NCBI GenBank assembly: GCA_009377525.1
Contig: WHTW01000025.1
Coordinates: forward strand, 1 to 63,154
Length of the DNA stretch: 63,154 nt
Source: Rhodospirillales bacterium
GTDB taxonomy: Bacteria > Pseudomonadota > Alphaproteobacteria > Reyranellales > Reyranellaceae
Direction of reading: 5' to 3'
Part shown: positions 11,786-22,570 of the stretch, in pieces
How the letters are laid out: the number at the start of each line of letters is the position of its first letter
How positions within the stretch are numbered: position 1 is the first letter of the stretch
Notes under the pieces: generated by a model
Database searches by the model: none
What the model saw: only the letters and a program-made list of their open reading frames with translations
Told to the model about the DNA's origin: nothing
Translations under genes and position numbers: made by a program

Positions 11786-12940
11786 TCAGGTCACTCCTTC
11801 GAACTGGGCTTCGTTGGCGAGCTGGCGGCTGATCACCAGCCGCTGGATGTCGGACGTGCCTTCGTAGATCGTGGTGACGCGCACGTCGCGATAGATGCGC
11901 TCGACCGGGAAGTCGTTGAGATAGCCGTAGCCGCCATGGATCTGGATGGCGGCCGAGCAGACCTTCTCGGCCATCTCCGAGGCGAACAGCTTGGCCATCG
12001 ATGCCTCCTTGAGGCAGGGCCGACCTTCGTCACGCAGACGCGCGGCGTTCAGCACCATCAGCTCGGCCGCCTGCAGCGATGTCGCCATGTCGGCCAGCCG
12101 GAAAGCGACCGCCTGGTGCTCGATGATGGCCTTGCCGAAGGTGCGGCGTTGCTTGGCATAGGCGAGGGCGGCGTCGTAGGCGGCGCGCGCCATGCCGACC
12201 GACTGGGCGGCGACGCCGATGCGGCCGCCTTCGAGGTTGCCCAGCGCAATCTTCAGCCCTTGGCCTTCCTCGCCGAGCATCTGCTCGGGCAGGATCTCGC
12301 AATTGTCGAACGCGACATGGCAGTGATCGGACGAGCGCTGTCCCATCGTGTGCTCGATGCGCGCCACGGTGTAGCCGGGCGTTTTCGTCGGCACGATGAA
12401 CGCGGAGATTCCCTGCTTGCCGGCGGCCGGGTCCGTCACGGCAAAGACCAGCGCGATGTCGGCGCTGCGGCCGGAGGTGATGAATTGCTTGCTGCCATTG
12501 AGGACGAATTTGTTGCCGGCACGCTCGGCGCGCGTCGTGATCGCGGCGGCGTCCGAGCCGGCGCCCGGTTCGGTGAGGCAGAAGGCGCCCAGCAGTTCGC
12601 CGCGGGCGAGGGAACGCAGGAAACGCTCCTTCTGCTGCGGTGTGCCATGCCGCAGAAGGGGCAGGCAGACCAGTGAGTTGTGCACCTGGAACGCGGTCGA
12701 CGACGCGCCGTCCGCGGCCGCGATCTCCATGATGGCGAGCGCATAGGAGATGTAGTCGGTGCCGGCGCCGTCGAACTCGGCCGGCACGGTCATGCCCAGC
12801 ATGCCGAGCTCGCCCATGCGGGTGAAGGCTTCGCGCGGGAAGCGCGGGATACGATCGCGTTCGGCAGCCGTCGGCGCCAGTTCGCGGGCAGCGAGCTGGC
12901 GGGCCATGTCACGGATCTGCCGCTGGCCTTCGGTCAACAT
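11786..12940 (-). CDS. Acyl-CoA dehydrogenase
   Basis: FAD-dependent alpha,beta-dehydrogenation of an acyl-CoA, passing electrons to ETF. The 384-residue protein carries signature 1 (FCLTEPGAGSDA) and signature 2 (IHGGYGYLNDFPVERIYRD). The catalytic-base region is TIYEGTSDIQRL, with Glu in YEGT as in short-chain/butyryl-type enzymes. It is the first gene of the three-gene minus operon and is divergent from an AraC-type regulator, which is a plausible controller. Substrate chain length is not determined. Confidence 0.93.
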   Translation of the reverse strand: MLTEGQRQIRDMARQLAARELAPTAAERDRIPRFPREAFTRMGELGMLGMTVPAEFDGAGTDYISYALAIMEIAAADGASSTAFQVHNSLVCLPLLRHGTPQQKERFLRSLARGELLGAFCLTEPGAGSDAAAITTRAERAGNKFVLNGSKQFITSGRSADIALVFAVTDPAAGKQGISAFIVPTKTPGYTVARIEHTMGQRSSDHCHVAFDNCEILPEQMLGEEGQGLKIALGNLEGGRIGVAAQSVGMARAAYDAALAYAKQRRTFGKAIIEHQAVAFRLADMATSLQAAELMVLNAARLRDEGRPCLKEASMAKLFASEMAEKVCSAAIQIHGGYGYLNDFPVERIYRDVRVTTIYEGTSDIQRLVISRQLANEAQFEGVT

Positions 12941-13008
12941 GGCCGCAGGCTAGGAGCGGGGCGACGGCCCGGTATTGGCTAAAATTGGCGGGCCCGGTAT
13001 TTTCGGGC

Positions 13009-13842
13009 GTGGCTCGCAGCGATCCTAATAACTCGACCGAATACTGGTGGGACCGGCATCTCACCGGCCTCAGCCTGATGCGCGCCGACTTCACGACCCA
13101 CGAGTATCCGCCGCATATCCACGAGGCGCTGGTCGTCGCCGTGACGGAGAACGGCGGCTCGGTGGTCAAGAGCCGCGGCCAGGTCGAGGAGGCGACACCC
13201 TCGACGCTGTTCGTCTTCAATCCTGCCGAGCCGCACGCCGGCTGGATGGGATGGAGCGAGCGCTGGCAGTACCGGTCGATGTACCTGACGCAGACCGCGC
13301 TGGACCAGCTCGCGGCCGGGCTCGGCATCGAGCGGGTGCCGTACTTCACACACAACATCTTCGCCGACCGCGACCTGATCGAAGCCTTCATGGCGATGCA
13401 TTGCGCCATTGAGGAAGGCCGCGACGTGTTCCGCGAACGTGAGCTGCTGGTCAGCAGCTTCGGTCGGCTGTTCCGGCGCCATGGCAGCGGCGGCGACCGC
13501 ATCCCGCCGGCGCCGGTCGACCGGCAACTCTTGGCGCGGGTGAAGGATCGCATGCATGCCGACTATGCCTCGGAGCTCAGGCTGGAGGATCTGGCGGCCG
13601 AGGTTGGGCTGACAACCTTCCAGCTCATCGGCTTGTTCAAGCGCACGGTCGGCCTTACGCCGCATGCATACCTGACGCAGGTCCGGCTCAACATGGCGTG
13701 TCGCCGGCTGCGGCATGCGCCGGTGCTGGCCGACGTCGCGACCGGCGTGGGCTTTTATGACCAGAGCGCACTCAACAAGCACTTCAAGCGCTGCTACGGC
13801 ATCACGCCCACGCAATTCGCGCGCGCCGCAGCCGCCGCGTAG
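13009..13842 (+). CDS. AraC family transcriptional regulator
   Basis: The N-terminal cupin-like sensing region (HEYPPHIHEALVVAV, FNPAEPHAGW) is followed by two HTH motifs in the last 100 residues: LRLEDLAAEVGLTTFQLIGLFKRTVG, broken at its turn, and VATGVGFYDQSALNKHFKR with PTQFAR. I take the GTG at 13009; a TTG at 12985 or the ATG at 13078 are alternatives, and none has a strong ribosome-binding site. It is divergent from the acyl-CoA dehydrogenase operon across about 68 bp, so local regulation of that operon is likely (inference). The ligand is unknown. Confidence 0.88.
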   Translation: MARSDPNNSTEYWWDRHLTGLSLMRADFTTHEYPPHIHEALVVAVTENGGSVVKSRGQVEEATPSTLFVFNPAEPHAGWMGWSERWQYRSMYLTQTALDQLAAGLGIERVPYFTHNIFADRDLIEAFMAMHCAIEEGRDVFRERELLVSSFGRLFRRHGSGGDRIPPAPVDRQLLARVKDRMHADYASELRLEDLAAEVGLTTFQLIGLFKRTVGLTPHAYLTQVRLNMACRRLRHAPVLADVATGVGFYDQSALNKHFKRCYGITPTQFARAAAAA

Positions 13843-13956
13843 GGCACATTCCGTCCGGCTGGAATCAGTCGGACGGAATGTGCCCTGTGAAACGAACATC
13901 TCCCGTACGCGCGTTTCCGATCAGAAGGAACCGCACGCGGTTCCTTCTGATCGAAA
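13841..13956. repeat. RIME1-like double-palindrome element, copy 1
   Basis: Two strong hairpins are separated by about 31 bases. Hairpin A has 17-bp perfect arms (13841-13857 with 13870-13886, loop GCTGGAATCAGT). Hairpin B has 17-bp perfect arms (13918-13934 with 13937-13953). A second copy lies at 15352-15460 with the same architecture and related arms (TTCCGTCCGGCTGGAATCAG in both). Size and two-palindrome layout match the RIME1 repeats known from rhizobia. It begins at the araC stop codon and could end that transcript. Confidence 0.8.
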
Positions 13957-14011
13957 ACCGCTCCAGCAATTTTCGCCAATACCGTGGACGGTGGGCGGCC
14001 TATCAGGCTGC

Positions 14012-14740
14012 ATGCACCTCTTTTGTCATGAGCAGCCTGAAACCCTCACCGTGCAGACCGACGTGGCCGACGCGCGGCCCGGTAAGGTCGCGCTGGTCCA
14101 ATCGCCCTTCTATCCCGGTGGCGGCGGCCAGCTCGCCGACCGCGGCGTGATCCGCTGGCAAGGCGGCGAGGCGAAGGTCGTGGGCTTCGAGTACTCCGCC
14201 GGCAAGCTGTGGCATCTGCTCGACAGTCGGGGCGAAGTCGCAGGCGGTGTCGAGGCCTCGGTCGATCCGGATTTCCGGCGTATGATGCGCCAGCTTCACA
14301 CCGACACACATATCCTGAACGCGCTGGTCTTCCAAGCCTTCGACGGTGCGTTGGTCACCGGCGTGCAGATGGCCGACGACGGCACGGCGCGCATGGACTT
14401 CGACGTGCCCGGCGCCGACAGTGATCGGCTGCGTGCCCTCGAAGGCCCGATCAACGACCTCATCCGGCAGGACATCCCGGTGAGCTTCGCCTACGTGCCG
14501 ATGCACGAGGCCCAGGCCGAGCACGGCCTGATCCGCAGCCGCTCCGTGGCGCCGCCGCCCACGCCCGACGGCAAGATCCGCATCGTCGAGATCGTCGGCC
14601 TCGATCGCCAGGCCTGCGGTGGCACGCATCTGGCCTCGACCGGCCAGTCGCCACCCATCCGCATCCTCAAGGTCGACAACAAGGGGCGGCACAACAGGCG
14701 AGTGAGGATCGGACTGGCGAACAGCGCCACCTCACCCTGA
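14012..14740 (+). CDS. AlaX-type alanyl-tRNA editing hydrolase
   Basis: Free-standing editing protein of the AlaX family, which hydrolyses mischarged Ser- or Gly-tRNA(Ala). The zinc-binding residues are present as HTDTH (about residue 94) and CGGTH near the C-terminus. The N-terminal FYPGGGGQLADRG is the family's glycine-rich motif. Reading open upstream enters the RIME element, so the ATG at 14012 is chosen; it gives 242 residues and the natural MHLFCHEQPETLTVQ start. The gene lies between the two RIME copies, next to an ftsB-like gene. Confidence 0.9.
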   Translation: MHLFCHEQPETLTVQTDVADARPGKVALVQSPFYPGGGGQLADRGVIRWQGGEAKVVGFEYSAGKLWHLLDSRGEVAGGVEASVDPDFRRMMRQLHTDTHILNALVFQAFDGALVTGVQMADDGTARMDFDVPGADSDRLRALEGPINDLIRQDIPVSFAYVPMHEAQAEHGLIRSRSVAPPPTPDGKIRIVEIVGLDRQACGGTHLASTGQSPPIRILKVDNKGRHNRRVRIGLANSATSP

Positions 14741-14837
14741 AGAGCGACCCACGAGGGTGGGGCAACCCGCACCTCAGGCCGAAAAATCTTGACTTCTCAA
14801 CACCATATGTTGCCTTATGGTGTCAGGAAGTTCGTAT

Positions 14838-15137
14838 ATGTTGTTGCGGCCACGTCAGATTCTGGCCCCGATCATTTTCGCCACGGTGTTCGGGTACTTC
14901 GGCTATCACCTGGTGAATGGTGATCGCGGCCTGCTCGCCATGGTCCATTTGCAGCGCGAAGTGCTGGTCGCCGAGCAGAACCTCGCCGAGGCCGAGACGA
15001 CTCGGAAGATCTGGGAGCGGCGCGTGGCCGCGCTGCGCAACCAGAGCCTCGATCCCGACATGCTCGATGAACGGGCGCGTGTGCTGCTGAATTTCTCGCG
15101 CAAGGATGACATCATCATCTTCACGCCGACGCGTTAG
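14838..15137 (+). CDS. FtsB/DivIC-like septum formation initiator
   Basis: Small bitopic division protein of 99 residues. One transmembrane helix (about residues 8-24) is followed by a coiled coil (about 32-70) and the family-typical end LDPDMLDERARVLLNFSRKDDIIIF. I chose the ATG at 14838 because AGGAAG lies 8 bases upstream; an earlier ATG at 14817 is possible. It precedes the pdh cluster, a very common position for this gene in alphaproteobacteria. It should bind FtsL/FtsQ counterparts at midcell. Confidence 0.88.
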   Translation: MLLRPRQILAPIIFATVFGYFGYHLVNGDRGLLAMVHLQREVLVAEQNLAEAETTRKIWERRVAALRNQSLDPDMLDERARVLLNFSRKDDIIIFTPTR

Positions 15138-15351
15138 GGGCGCGTCAGACGCGCCCGGGGCGCGTCGGACACGTGCGTGACGCCTTGATCAGGTTCGCTT
15201 CGCGGCAGCCTGAAACAAACTGTCCGGTGCGAAGGGGCCCTTGCAAACATTCTCTCAAATGCTGCGCCGCACGCTCGGACGGCTGGTTTTTTGCTGCTAG
15301 ATCAACCACATCGCTCCAGGCGATGCTATAAGCGGCAACGGGATTAGAGCG

Positions 15352-15460
15352 CTTTCCGTCCGGCTGGAATCAGCCGGACGGAAAGTGTCCTACGGTCGTG
15401 ATGTTGAGGAAACGCATTTCCGATCGGATGGAGCCGCTTGCGGCTCCATCCGATCGGAAA
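15352..15460. repeat. RIME1-like double-palindrome element, copy 2
   Basis: Hairpin A has 14-bp perfect arms (15352-15365 with 15372-15385). Hairpin B has 21-bp perfect arms (15417-15437 with 15440-15460, TT loop). Total length is 109 bp, close to the 108 bp reported for RIME1. It ends 23 bases before the pdhA start, so it lies in, or just upstream of, the pdh leader. The rest of the 15138-15483 gap holds no gene that I can support. Confidence 0.82.
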
Positions 15461-15483
15461 TTGCGCTAGCGGAGGGGAAATCA

Positions 15484-16533
15484 ATGGCGAAGCCGGCCAC
15501 GAAGCCGAAGGTCGAACCTTCTCCCGCCAAGCCGACGGCATCGACCAAGCCCCCGGGCACGGGTGACAACAGTGTCACCGCAGACCAGCTCAAATCTTTC
15601 TATCACGACATGCTTTTGATCCGCCGCTTCGAGGAGCGGGCGGGCCAGCTTTACGGCATGGGCCTGATCGGCGGCTTCTGTCATCTCTATATCGGCCAGG
15701 AAGCGGTCGTGGTCGGCATGCAGTCTACGGTCAAGCTGGGAGACGCCATCATCACCTCGTACCGCGATCACGGCCACATGCTCGCGGCCGGCATGGATCC
15801 CAAGGGCGTCATGGCCGAGTTGACGGGCCGCGCCAGCGGCTACTCCAAGGGCAAGGGCGGCTCCATGCACATGTTCAGCCGCGAGAAGCACTTCTACGGC
15901 GGCCACGGCATCGTCGGCGCACAGGTGCCGATCGGCACGGGGCTGGCCTTCGCTCACAAGTACAACGGCAAGGATAACGTCTCGCTGACCTATTTCGGCG
16001 ACGGCAGCGCCAACCAGGGCCAGGTCTACGAGGCCATGAACATGGCGGCTCTCTGGAAGCTGCCGGCCGTCTACATCATCGAGAACAACCGCTACGGCAT
16101 GGGGACCTCGGTAGAGCGCGCCTCGGCCGTCACCGAGCTCTATCGTCATGGCGAATCCTTCGGCATCCCGGGCGAGCGGGTCGACGGCATGGACGTCGTG
16201 GCGGTGAAGGCGGCGGGCGAGAAGGCGGTCGAGCATGCCCGTAACGGCGGTCCCTACATCCTCGAGATGCAGACCTATCGCTATCGCGGCCACTCGATGA
16301 GCGACCCGGCCAAGTACCGGACCAAGGAAGAGGTCGACAAGTATCGCAACGAACGCGATCCGATCGACCATGTGCGCAAGACTCTGCTGGATGAGAAGAT
16401 GACCGACGAAGCGGCACTCAAGGCAGTCGATGCCGAGATGCGCAAGATCGTGAACGACGCCGCCGAGTTCGCCCAACACAGTCCCGAGCCCGATCCCTCC
16501 GAGCTGTGGGCCGACGTCCTGGTCGGAGCCTGA
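15484..16533 (+). CDS. pdhA: Pyruvate dehydrogenase E1 component, alpha subunit
   Basis: Thiamine-diphosphate-dependent decarboxylation of pyruvate in the PDH complex. The 349-residue product has the ThDP motif GDGSANQGQVYEAMNMAALW-like block (GDGS to N), GGHGIVGAQVPIGTG, and the regulatory-loop region YRYRGHSMSDPAKYR. The start at 15484 is supported by a GGAGGGG ribosome-binding site 6 bases upstream and avoids reading into the repeat. It is the first gene of pdhABC-lpdA-lipA-coq10, with 3 bp to pdhB. Confidence 0.96.
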   Translation: MAKPATKPKVEPSPAKPTASTKPPGTGDNSVTADQLKSFYHDMLLIRRFEERAGQLYGMGLIGGFCHLYIGQEAVVVGMQSTVKLGDAIITSYRDHGHMLAAGMDPKGVMAELTGRASGYSKGKGGSMHMFSREKHFYGGHGIVGAQVPIGTGLAFAHKYNGKDNVSLTYFGDGSANQGQVYEAMNMAALWKLPAVYIIENNRYGMGTSVERASAVTELYRHGESFGIPGERVDGMDVVAVKAAGEKAVEHARNGGPYILEMQTYRYRGHSMSDPAKYRTKEEVDKYRNERDPIDHVRKTLLDEKMTDEAALKAVDAEMRKIVNDAAEFAQHSPEPDPSELWADVLVGA

Positions 16534-16536
16534 TAC

Positions 16537-17919
<1,383 letters not shown>

Positions 17920-17934
17920 CGTGGGACCAAGACC

Positions 17935-19233
17935 ATGTCGATCAACATCCTGATGCCCGCGCTGTCGCCCACCATGACGGAGGGCAAGCTCGCCAAGTGG
18001 CATGTCAAAGAAGGCGACACCGTCAAATCCGGCCAGGTGATCTGCGAGATCGAGACCGACAAGGCGACCATGGAGGTCGAGGCGGTCGACGAAGGCGAGG
18101 TCGGCCGGATCGTCGTGCCCGAAGGCGCCGAGGGCGTGAAGGTGAACGCCGTCATCGCCATCCTCCTGGAGGAGGGCGAGAAGGAAGTTCCCAGGGATGC
18201 GGCTGCGCCCGCTTCAGCTCCCGCGGCAGCAAAGCCCGCATCGGCTCCCGCGCCCGCCGCTGCACCGGCTCCGTCCGCACCCAAGGCCGCACCTGCCGTC
18301 GCTCCGGCGCCTCAGCCGGCCGCGGCGGGCGGCGGGCGCGTCTTCGCCTCGCCGCTCGCCAAGCGAATCGCGGCGGAGAAGGGGCTCGACCTTTCGCGCA
18401 TCAAGGGCAGCGGACCCAACGGCCGCATCGTCAAAGCCGATGTCGAATCCGCTAAGCCGGGTGCGGCGCCCGCTCAAGCCCCTGCAGCCGCGCCGGCGCC
18501 TCGGCCGGCACCGGCGGCCGGCGCACAGCCGGTGTTCGTTGCGCCGGGCGACACGCGCGTGCCGCACACCTCGATCCGCAAGGTCATCGCGCGGCGCATG
18601 CTCGAGTCCAAGCAGACGGTGCCGCACTTCTACCTGACGGTCGATCTCGAGATCGATGCGCTGCTCGCGGCGCGCCAGGCGATCAACGCCGTGGCTGAGA
18701 AGAGGGGCAGCAAGGTCTCGGTCAACGACATGATGATCAAGGCCTGCGCCAAGGCCCTGCGCGATCATCCCGAGTGCAACGCCTCGTGGACCGAGGACGA
18801 GATGATCCAGTACGGCGCGGTCGACATCTCGGTAGCCGTCGCCACCGACCGCGGCCTGATCACGCCGATCGTGCGCAACGCCGACATGAAGGGCCTGGCC
18901 CAGGTCGCGACGGAGATGAAGGACCTCGCCGCGCGCGCCAAGATCGGCAAGCTGAAGCTCGACGAATTCCAGGGTGGCGGCTTCACCATCTCCAATCTGG
19001 GCATGTTCGGCATCAACAGCTTCGCCGCCATCATCAACCCGCCGCAGGCCATGATCCTGGCGGTTGGCATGGGCGAGGAGCGGGCGGTGGTGCGTAAGGG
19101 CCAGATGGTCGTGCGCAACATGATGAGCTGCACGCTAGCGGTCGATCATCGCGTCGTCGACGGCGCCATGGGCGCGCAGTTCCTGCAAACGCTGCGCGCC
19201 TATGTCGAGCAGCCGGCCTCTATGCTGGTCTAG
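17935..19233 (+). CDS. pdhC: Pyruvate dehydrogenase E2, dihydrolipoyl acetyltransferase
   Basis: Core of the PDH complex; it transfers the acetyl group to CoA. Domain order in the 432 residues: one lipoyl domain (1-80, Lys in [11 protein letters not shown]), Pro/Ala linker, peripheral subunit-binding domain ([17 protein letters not shown], then [16 protein letters not shown]), second linker, and catalytic domain. The catalytic domain ends with the active site [11 protein letters not shown]. It sits 15 bp after pdhB and 9 bp before lpdA. Confidence 0.96.
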   Translation: MSINILMPALSPTMTEGKLAKWHVKEGDTVKSGQVICEIETDKATMEVEAVDEGEVGRIVVPEGAEGVKVNAVIAILLEEGEKEVPRDAAAPASAPAAAKPASAPAPAAAPAPSAPKAAPAVAPAPQPAAAGGGRVFASPLAKRIAAEKGLDLSRIKGSGPNGRIVKADVESAKPGAAPAQAPAAAPAPRPAPAAGAQPVFVAPGDTRVPHTSIRKVIARRMLESKQTVPHFYLTVDLEIDALLAARQAINAVAEKRGSKVSVNDMMIKACAKALRDHPECNASWTEDEMIQYGAVDISVAVATDRGLITPIVRNADMKGLAQVATEMKDLAARAKIGKLKLDEFQGGGFTISNLGMFGINSFAAIINPPQAMILAVGMGEERAVVRKGQMVVRNMMSCTLAVDHRVVDGAMGAQFLQTLRAYVEQPASMLV

Positions 19234-19242
19234 GAGCGCACC

Positions 19243-20655
19243 ATGGCCGACACCAGCTTCGACATCATCGTGGTCGGCGGCGGGCCGGGCGGCTACGTCG
19301 CCGCCATCCGCGCCGCGCAGCTCGGCATGAAAACCGCTGTCGTCGAGCGCGAGCACATGGGCGGCATCTGCCTCAACTGGGGCTGCATCCCGACCAAGGC
19401 GCTGCTGCGCACCTCGGAAGTCTACGGGCTGATCAAGCACGCCGATTCGTTCGGCCTCTCGGTCAAGGACGTCTCCTACGATCCCAAGAAGATCGTCGAG
19501 CGCTCGCGCAAGGTCGCGAACCAGCTCTCCAACGGCGTCAGAGGCCTGATGAAGAAGAACAAGATCACGGTCTTCGACGGCGCGGCCAAGCTCGCCGGAA
19601 GTCAAGGCGGCCAGCGCAAGCTCGCCGTGGCGATGAACGACAAGAGCAACCTGGTGCTCACCGCCAAGAACGTGATCCTGGCGACCGGTGCGCGCGCGCG
19701 CCAGCTTCCCGGCCTGGAGTCCGACGGCAAGCTCGTCTGGACCTACAAGGAAGCGATGGTGCCGCCGGAGTTCCCCAAATCACTCTTGGTGATCGGGTCC
19801 GGCGCGATCGGCATCGAGTTTGCGAGCTTCTATCGCACCATGGGCGCGGAAGTGACGGTGGCCGAGGTGGTCGACCGCATCCTTCCCGTGGAGGATGAGG
19901 AGGTCTCGGCCTTCGCCAAGCGCACCTTCGAGAAGCAGGGCATGAAGATCCTGACCGGCGCCACGGTCGGCGACCTGAAGAAGGGCAAGGACAGCGTCAC
20001 CGCCACCATCACGGCCGGCGGCAAGAACCAGGAGATCGCCGTCGATCGCGTCATCAGCGCCGTCGGCATCGTCGGCAATGTCGAGAACCTGGGGCTGGAA
20101 GGCACCAAGGTGAAGATCGAGAAGACCCACATCGTGATCGATCAGTGGGGTTTCACCGGCGAGCCCAACGTCTATGCCATCGGCGATGTCGCCGGCCCGC
20201 CGTGGCTGGCCCACAAGGCGATGCACGAGGGTGTGCTGGTGGTGGAGAAGATCGCGGGCGTGAAGGGCGTCCACCCGATGAAGACCGAGAACATCCCGGG
20301 CTGCACCTACTGCCAGCCGCAGGTTGCCAGCATCGGACTCACGGAAGCCACGGCCAAGGCCAAGGGCCTGCAGGTCAAGGTCGGCAAGTTCCCCTTCATC
20401 GGCAACGGCAAGGCGATCGCGCTGGGCGAACCCGAGGGCTTCATCAAGACCATCTTCGACGCCAAGACCGGCGAGCTTCTGGGCGCCCACATGATCGGCG
20501 CCGAGGTGACCGAGCTGATCCAGGGTTACAGCGTCGCCAAGACGCTGGAGACCACCGAGGCCGAGCTGATGGCCACGGTATTCCCGCATCCCACCCTGTC
20601 GGAAATGATGCACGAGTCGGTACTGGCGGCCTACGGGCGAACGCTCCATATCTAG
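19243..20655 (+). CDS. lpdA: Dihydrolipoyl dehydrogenase (E3)
   Basis: FAD/NAD disulfide oxidoreductase that reoxidises the lipoyl groups of E2. The 470 residues show the FAD motif GGGPGGYVAAIRAAQLG, the redox-active pair in GGICLNWGCIPTKALL, the NAD motif VIGSGAIGIEFASFY, and the C-terminal active-site His-Glu in FPHPTLSEMMHES. An AGGAGC ribosome-binding site lies 5-10 bases before the ATG. It is the E3 of the adjacent PDH complex. Confidence 0.97.
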   Translation: MADTSFDIIVVGGGPGGYVAAIRAAQLGMKTAVVEREHMGGICLNWGCIPTKALLRTSEVYGLIKHADSFGLSVKDVSYDPKKIVERSRKVANQLSNGVRGLMKKNKITVFDGAAKLAGSQGGQRKLAVAMNDKSNLVLTAKNVILATGARARQLPGLESDGKLVWTYKEAMVPPEFPKSLLVIGSGAIGIEFASFYRTMGAEVTVAEVVDRILPVEDEEVSAFAKRTFEKQGMKILTGATVGDLKKGKDSVTATITAGGKNQEIAVDRVISAVGIVGNVENLGLEGTKVKIEKTHIVIDQWGFTGEPNVYAIGDVAGPPWLAHKAMHEGVLVVEKIAGVKGVHPMKTENIPGCTYCQPQVASIGLTEATAKAKGLQVKVGKFPFIGNGKAIALGEPEGFIKTIFDAKTGELLGAHMIGAEVTELIQGYSVAKTLETTEAELMATVFPHPTLSEMMHESVLAAYGRTLHI

Positions 20656-20661
20656 GCCGTC

Positions 20662-21618
20662 ATGGACGGAACCCTCGACAAGCTCCCGCTGAGCCGAGCC
20701 GAGCGCCATCCCGAGAAGGCGCACCGGCCAGACAATCCGATCCGGCGCAAGCCGGACTGGATCAGGGTGCGTGCGCCAAACTCGCCGGAATATGCCGAGA
20801 CCAAGCGCCTGATGCGCCAGTACGGGCTCGCCACGGTGTGCGAGGAGGCGGCCTGCCCCAACATCGGCGAGTGCTGGAAGCAGAAGCACGCCACCTTCAT
20901 GACCATGGGCGACACCTGCACGCGGGCCTGCGCCTTCTGCAATGTCGCCACCGGCAAGCCGGGCGCGCTTAACCCGCATGAACCTGCCAACATCGCCGAG
21001 GCCGTCGGCAAGCTCGGCCTCGGCCATGTCGTGGTCACGTCCGTCGATCGCGACGATCTCTCGGACGGCGGGGCAGGGCACTTCGCCGCAGTCATAACCG
21101 CACTGCACCAGCAGGCGCCGACGACGACCGTCGAGGTGCTGACACCCGACTTCCTGCGCAAGGATGGCGCCATCGAGACGGTGGTCGCGGCTCGTCCGGA
21201 CGTGTTCAACCACAATCTCGAGACGGTGCCGCGGCTCTATCCGACGATCCGTCCCGGCGCGCGCTACTTCACCTCGTTGCGGCTGCTCTCCAAGGTGAAG
21301 GAGATCGATCCCTCGATGTTCACCAAGTCCGGCCTGATGGTCGGGCTGGGCGAGACGCGCGAGGAGATCCTGCAGGTGATGGACGACCTGCGCGCCGCCG
21401 ACGTCGACTTCCTCACCGTCGGCCAATACCTGCAGCCGACGCCCAAGCACGCGCCGATCGACCGCTTCTGGACGCCGGGCGAGTTCGACGAGCTGGCGAC
21501 GTTGGCGCGCGCCAAGGGCTTCCTGATGGTCTCGGCCTCGCCGCTGACGCGTTCGAGCTATCACGCGGGCGACGATTTCGCCCAGTTGCGCGCCGCTCGC
21601 GCCGCCCGTTTCGTTTGA
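20662..21618 (+). CDS. lipA: Lipoyl synthase
   Basis: Radical-SAM enzyme that inserts two sulfurs into protein-bound octanoate to make lipoate, the cofactor of the PDH subunits encoded just upstream. Both cluster motifs are present: [13 protein letters not shown] for the auxiliary 4Fe-4S cluster and CTRACAFC for the radical-SAM cluster. The C-terminal [10 protein letters not shown] motif supplies the conserved Ser ligand. The length of 318 is normal. The stop overlaps the next gene's TTG start as TTGA. Confidence 0.97.
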   Translation: MDGTLDKLPLSRAERHPEKAHRPDNPIRRKPDWIRVRAPNSPEYAETKRLMRQYGLATVCEEAACPNIGECWKQKHATFMTMGDTCTRACAFCNVATGKPGALNPHEPANIAEAVGKLGLGHVVVTSVDRDDLSDGGAGHFAAVITALHQQAPTTTVEVLTPDFLRKDGAIETVVAARPDVFNHNLETVPRLYPTIRPGARYFTSLRLLSKVKEIDPSMFTKSGLMVGLGETREEILQVMDDLRAADVDFLTVGQYLQPTPKHAPIDRFWTPGEFDELATLARAKGFLMVSASPLTRSSYHAGDDFAQLRAARAARFV

Positions 21619-22106
21619 GCGTTACGCGTCATACCGAGCGGCGGGTCGTCGCGTACACGCCCATGCAGCTCTTCGAGCTGGTGGCTGACGTGCCGCGGTA
21701 CCCTGAGTTCCTGCCGTGGTGCCATGCCGGGCGAATCCGCCGGCGCGAGGGCCCGACGGTGCAGATCGCCGAGCTGGCGATCGGCTTCGGACCGTTCCAT
21801 GAGAAATTCGCGTCGCGCGTCGTGCTGGCGCCCGAAGCGCCGGACGGCCCGCGCATCGACACCATAGGCATCGAAGGACCGTTCCGCCGGTTGGTCAGCC
21901 GCTGGATCTTCCATCCGCATCCCGACGGCTGCCTAATCGACTTCGAGTTGGAGTTCGATTTCCGCTCGATCCTGCTGCAGCAGACCGTTCGATTGCTGTT
22001 CGCCGAGGCGGTGAGGCGCATGGTCACCGCCTTCGAGGCACGCGCCAAGCAGCTCTACGGCAAATCTAGCGCTCGGCCAGCGACGCCAATATCGTCAACG
22101 CGGTGA
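21615..22106 (+). CDS. COQ10/RatA-like START-domain protein
   Basis: A 163-residue polyketide-cyclase/START-fold protein of the COQ10-RatA family, a ubiquinone-binding chaperone for respiration. The N-terminus [16 protein letters not shown], read here as [14 protein letters not shown], and [15 protein letters not shown] are characteristic. The TTG at 21615 is preferred because it gives the whole conserved start and overlaps the lipA stop by 4 bp. The 3' end overlaps the convergent cinA-like gene by 41 bp. Confidence 0.87.
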   Translation: MSVTRHTERRVVAYTPMQLFELVADVPRYPEFLPWCHAGRIRRREGPTVQIAELAIGFGPFHEKFASRVVLAPEAPDGPRIDTIGIEGPFRRLVSRWIFHPHPDGCLIDFELEFDFRSILLQQTVRLLFAEAVRRMVTAFEARAKQLYGKSSARPATPISSTR

Positions 22107-22557
22107 TCACCGACACGCGACGGATGGTGTCGCGGTCGCCCGGGAAGACGTGACGCTCGGCGATGATGTCGTGGCCGACGCGCGCGCCGGCGAAGTGGAC
22201 GAGTCCGACCGGCTTTTCTGCCGTGCCGCCGCCGGGACCGGCGACGCCGGTGACCGACACCGCAAGATCAACGCCTGAACGGGCGAGCGCACCGGCAGCC
22301 ATCGCACGCGCCACGGGATCGCTCACCGCGCCATGGCCCATCAGGGCATCCCACGGTACGCCCAGCATCTCGCGCTTGGCCTCGTTGGCATAGGTCACAT
22401 AGGCGCGCTCGACCACGTCCGACGACCCCGCGATCGCCGTCAGGGTCGCGGCGACCAGACCGCCGGTACAGGATTCGGCGGTGACCAGCTTCAGGCCGCG
22501 CTTGCGACAGGCATGCAGGACGCGTTCGGCGGCGTCTCTCATCTCGTGATCGAACAT
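22066..22557 (-). CDS. pncC: CinA C-terminal domain amidase (nicotinamide-nucleotide amidase)
   Basis: Stand-alone CinA-C domain of 163 residues that deamidates NMN to nicotinate mononucleotide in pyridine-nucleotide recycling. Conserved blocks are TAESCTGGLVAATLTAIAGSS (split here at its length limit), YVTYANEAKREMLGV, and SVTGVAGPGGGTAEKPVG. The ATG at 22557 starts the natural MFDHEMRDAAERVL; reading further upstream enters a palindromic repeat. It overlaps the convergent COQ10-like gene at its 3' end and follows ispDF on the minus strand. Confidence 0.88.
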   Translation of the reverse strand: MFDHEMRDAAERVLHACRKRGLKLVTAESCTGGLVAATLTAIAGSSDVVERAYVTYANEAKREMLGVPWDALMGHGAVSDPVARAMAAGALARSGVDLAVSVTGVAGPGGGTAEKPVGLVHFAGARVGHDIIAERHVFPGDRDTIRRVSVITALTILASLAER

Positions 22558-22570
22558 TCGCAATCCCCAT

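Noticed and set aside
19780..21564. 594-codon minus-strand frame opposite lpdA and lipA
   Set aside because: Antisense to two complete, motif-bearing genes; composition is that of a shadow frame.
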